From Candidatus Eiseniibacteriota bacterium (GTDB taxonomy: Bacteria; Eisenbacteria; RBG-16-71-46), in NCBI GenBank assembly GCA_016710095.1, contig JADJLL010000023.1:1-64000 (forward strand): DNA of 64,000 nucleotides. The letters run 5' to 3'. This document shows positions 63,156 through 64,000 of this stretch, piece after piece. Every line of letters starts with the position of its first letter. The stretch's first letter is position 1. The position numbers were made by a program, and so were the translations under genes. Below the pieces are notes generated by a model. The model made no database searches. It had not been told where the DNA came from and worked only from the letters and a program-made list of their open reading frames with translations.

Positions 63156-64000
63156 CTACAGGCGCACGATCTTGTTCGACTTCTTGCCCTTGAGCGCGTT
63201 GCGCGTGTCCACGACCGCCTTCGACCAGCGCAGGACGTCGGAGTACTTGAAGTCCTTGTGCGCGGTCGCGATCACGGCGCAGTCGTAGCGCTTGATGCTC
63301 GCCGCGGTGAACGGCACGCTCTTCAGCTTGGCGCCCGCGAACTTGATGCTCGCCACGTGCGGATCGCAGTACTCGATCTTCGCGCCGCGCTCGCGGAGCT
63401 TCTCCATGATGTCGAGCGACGGGCTCTCGCGGACGTCGTCGATGTCGGCCTTGTACGCCACGCCGAGCACCAGGACCTTCGAGCCGCGGATCGCCTTGCC
63501 GTTGCGGTTGAGCGCCTCGCTCACCAGCTCGACGACGTGGTCCGGCATGTGGCCGTTCACGTGGCCGGCCAGCTCGATGAAGCGCGCCTCGAAGCCGCTC
63601 GCGCGCGCCTTCCACGACAGGTAGAACGGGTCGATCGGGATGCAGTGTCCGCCCAGGCCCGGGCCGGGGTAGAACGGCATGAAGCCGAACGGCTTGGTCG
63701 CCGCCGCCGAGATGACCTCCCACACGTCGATGTGCATGCGCGAGCACATGAGCGCGAGTTCGTTCACGAGCCCGATGTTGACCGAGCGGAACGTGTTCTC
63801 GAGCAGCTTGACCATCTCGGCGACCTGCGTGGACGAGACCGGGATCACCTTGTCGAGGCGCTGCTCGTAGAGCTTGACCGCGACTTCGGTGCACGGGGGC
63901 GTCACGCCGCCGACGACCTTCGGGATGTTGCGCGTCTGGAACTGGGGATTGCCCGGGTCCACGCGCTCGGGGCTGAAGGCGAGGAAGAAGTCCTTGCCGA
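63156..64000 (-). CDS. UDP-sugar 6-dehydrogenase (WbpA/VipA-type), 5'-partial at right edge
   Basis: Oxidises a UDP-hexose or UDP-N-acetylhexosamine to the uronic acid. The frame is open to the right edge, so the N-terminal Rossmann domain is outside the window; about 281 residues are visible. Readable are FFLAFSPERVDPGN, IPKVVGGVTPPC, VEMVKL-like AEMVKLLENTFRSVNI, GLGGHCIPIDPFYLSWKAR with the catalytic cysteine, and VLVLGVAYKADIDDVRESPS. The wording FLAFSPERVDPGN and HCIPIDP(F)YLSWK favours the N-acetyl-hexosamine (WbpA-like) branch over UDP-glucose dehydrogenase. It supplies precursors for polysaccharide, fitting the nearby glycosyltransferases. Confidence 0.9.
   Translation of the reverse strand, partial: GKDFFLAFSPERVDPGNPQFQTRNIPKVVGGVTPPCTEVAVKLYEQRLDKVIPVSSTQVAEMVKLLENTFRSVNIGLVNELALMCSRMHIDVWEVISAAATKPFGFMPFYPGPGLGGHCIPIDPFYLSWKARASGFEARFIELAGHVNGHMPDHVVELVSEALNRNGKAIRGSKVLVLGVAYKADIDDVRESPSLDIMEKLRERGAKIEYCDPHVASIKFAGAKLKSVPFTAASIKRYDCAVIATAHKDFKYSDVLRWSKAVVDTRNALKGKKSNKIVRL

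Overview
The window is about 70% G+C and densely packed with genes, mostly on the + strand, with GTG and TTG starts common and many ATGA/GTGA stop-start overlaps. It reads as a chromosomal segment of a Gram-negative (two-membrane) bacterium: it has a complete Tol-Pal operon, BamD-like and BamA-like proteins, an RND efflux pump with a TolC-type channel, a TonB-dependent receptor and several PorV/FadL-like barrels. A secreted protein with a FlgD/type-9-like C-terminal domain, a GWxTD-type protein and the high G+C together point to the FCB-related phyla (Candidatus Eisenbacteria or a neighbour such as Gemmatimonadota). That placement is inference, since no rRNA is present. I see no phage, insertion sequence, integrase or CRISPR array.

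Layout. 1-7.9 kb: end of an alpha/beta-hydrolase, then a run ftsK-rimO-secreted protein-BamD-like lipoprotein-nadD-methyltransferase. 7.9-14.5 kb: a divergent TetR regulator and a tolC/adaptor/RND efflux operon with a palindromic operator between them. 14.6-25.1 kb: a two-domain secreted aspartyl protease, then methyltransferase, polA, coaE, a large TPR protein, prfB (with a programmed +1 frameshift), a phosphohexomutase and a 3-methyladenine DNA glycosylase. 25.1-35.5 kb: outer-membrane genes (PorV/FadL-like barrel, TonB-dependent receptor, large secreted Ca-motif protein, second PorV-like barrel, GWxTD-like protein). 35.5-39.7 kb: gap-pgk-tpiA, secG and tRNA-Leu(GAG). 39.9-46.9 kb: thioredoxin-like protein (minus strand), tolQ-tolR-tolA-tolB-pal-cpoB and a BamA-like barrel. 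47.0-53.1 kb: adenosine-specific kinase, then an overlapping run of endonuclease IV, FAD oxidoreductase, metallo-beta-lactamase-fold hydrolase, gamma-carbonic anhydrase/DinB fusion, NAD-binding protein, moaB and dcd. 53.2-57.1 kb: a secreted propeller protein and three barrel proteins, two of them tandem paralogs. 57.2-64 kb: orphan nuoI, a glycosyltransferase (minus), hsp20, dnaK, a processive GT2 glycosyltransferase and a nucleotide-sugar dehydrogenase cut by the right edge.

A striking property of the sequence is the number of broken frames: about eleven apparent frameshifts in eight genes, including essential ones (ftsK and polA). Where a precise site can be read it is a short G/C run or a GC-dinucleotide repeat, which points to uncorrected indels in a draft or long-read assembly rather than gene decay. 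The prfB frameshift is different: it has every hallmark of the conserved programmed site.

I did not find a clearly new defence or mobile system. The most interesting items are the receptor/secreted-protein/PorV cassette at 27-34 kb, the gamma-carbonic anhydrase/DinB fusion, the structured leader of ftsK, the SPY variant of the RF2 stop-codon recognition motif, and the orphan nuoI.
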